From: Acidobacteriota bacterium
GTDB lineage: Bacteria; Acidobacteriota; Terriglobia; Terriglobales; Acidobacteriaceae
Length of the DNA: 5,472 nt
Direction: 5' to 3'
Assembly (NCBI GenBank): GCA_021841795.1
Contig: JAKCDN010000223.1
Span: forward strand, 1-5,472
Each line of letters starts with the position of its first letter. Position 1 is the first letter of the stretch. Positions 5,270 through 5,472 of the stretch are shown piece after piece. The position numbers and the translations under genes are program-made. The notes below the pieces were generated by a model that ran no database searches, had not been told where the DNA came from, and worked only from the letters and a program-made list of their open reading frames with translations.

Positions 5270-5472
5270 CGGTTTGCGCGATGCTAAATTGACTAAGATT
5301 CCTGTTTTCAATGGCTTGTAGCCAGAATCTAGACAGCAAAGGGGTTAGGGGCAGAGACGGTGGCTGCAGGACACGGTCTGCGGCTGGCGGCTCTTTGCGT
5401 TACGGACCGGGTTGGCTGCTGACTGGGTCTATTGTGCGCCGGATGGGGGAAATGATCGGCAAGGGTGGGGGG

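Larger units (their letters stand above)
5095..5472. other. noncoding region upstream of the STAS gene, with repeats and an AT-rich island
   Basis: I see no convincing gene here. Positions 5143-5210 contain five TGCA tetramers and several small palindromes. Positions 5221-5340 are clearly richer in A+T than the rest of the window. Open frames crossing the region (minus-strand extension of the STAS frame to 5311; a 48-codon minus-strand frame from the right edge to a stop at 5329-5331) have low-complexity or basic composition without recognisable motifs. At the far right, ATG 5443 or ATG 5452 on the plus strand could open a further gene. ATG 5452 is preceded by GGGGGA, but only seven codons remain from it, too few to judge. 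Confidence 0.5.

Noticed and set aside
5030..5311. Longer STAS protein of 231 residues starting at 5311
   Set aside because: The added 94 residues show no domain, and GGGGGAG sits at ideal spacing before ATG 5029.
5329..5472. A 48-codon minus-strand frame entering from the right edge
   Set aside because: It is Pro/Arg/Ser/Thr-rich with no recognisable motif; it could be the tail of a gene, but nothing in the visible part supports it.

Overview
The window is a G+C-rich bacterial chromosomal segment with compact genes and strong G/C preference at third codon positions. The gene set and protein style suggest an Acidobacteriota (Terriglobia-like) genome: a LipA of the SVNRDDD.. / SYHAHEQA type, a STAS protein with MDSSGVG, and FolP with an RTRTLELG start. 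The placement is inferred from resemblance, not from a search. Nothing looks like a mobile element, CRISPR array, tRNA or rRNA.

Layout. Positions 1-126 (minus strand) hold the first 42 codons of folP (dihydropteroate synthase), which runs off the left edge. A gap of about 56 bp carries divergent promoter-like sequences. The plus strand then has dacB (183-1907, PBP4-type D-Ala-D-Ala carboxypeptidase/endopeptidase), a 181-bp gap with short GC hairpins, a lipoprotein cytochrome c (2089-2442), a four-helix membrane protein of unknown function (2439-2840, ATGA overlap with the cytochrome), lipA (2884-3789, lipoyl synthase) and frr (3859-4443, ribosome recycling factor). A convergent gap (4444-4615) contains a terminator-like hairpin and a second strong inverted repeat. 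On the minus strand, 5029-4616 encodes a single-domain STAS protein (anti-sigma-factor-antagonist type). Upstream of it, 5030-5472 is noncoding as far as can be seen. It holds a plausible STAS promoter, several inverted repeats and an AT-rich island.

The genes are mostly housekeeping: folate synthesis, peptidoglycan maturation, lipoate synthesis and ribosome recycling. The less ordinary parts are the coupled cytochrome c/membrane protein pair, the orphan STAS gene with its elaborate upstream region, and a recurring arrangement in which a TAnnnT -10 hexamer sits 6-9 nt from the start codon (dacB, cytochrome, lipA), implying leaderless or nearly leaderless mRNAs. I see no clear evidence for a wholly new biological system here.
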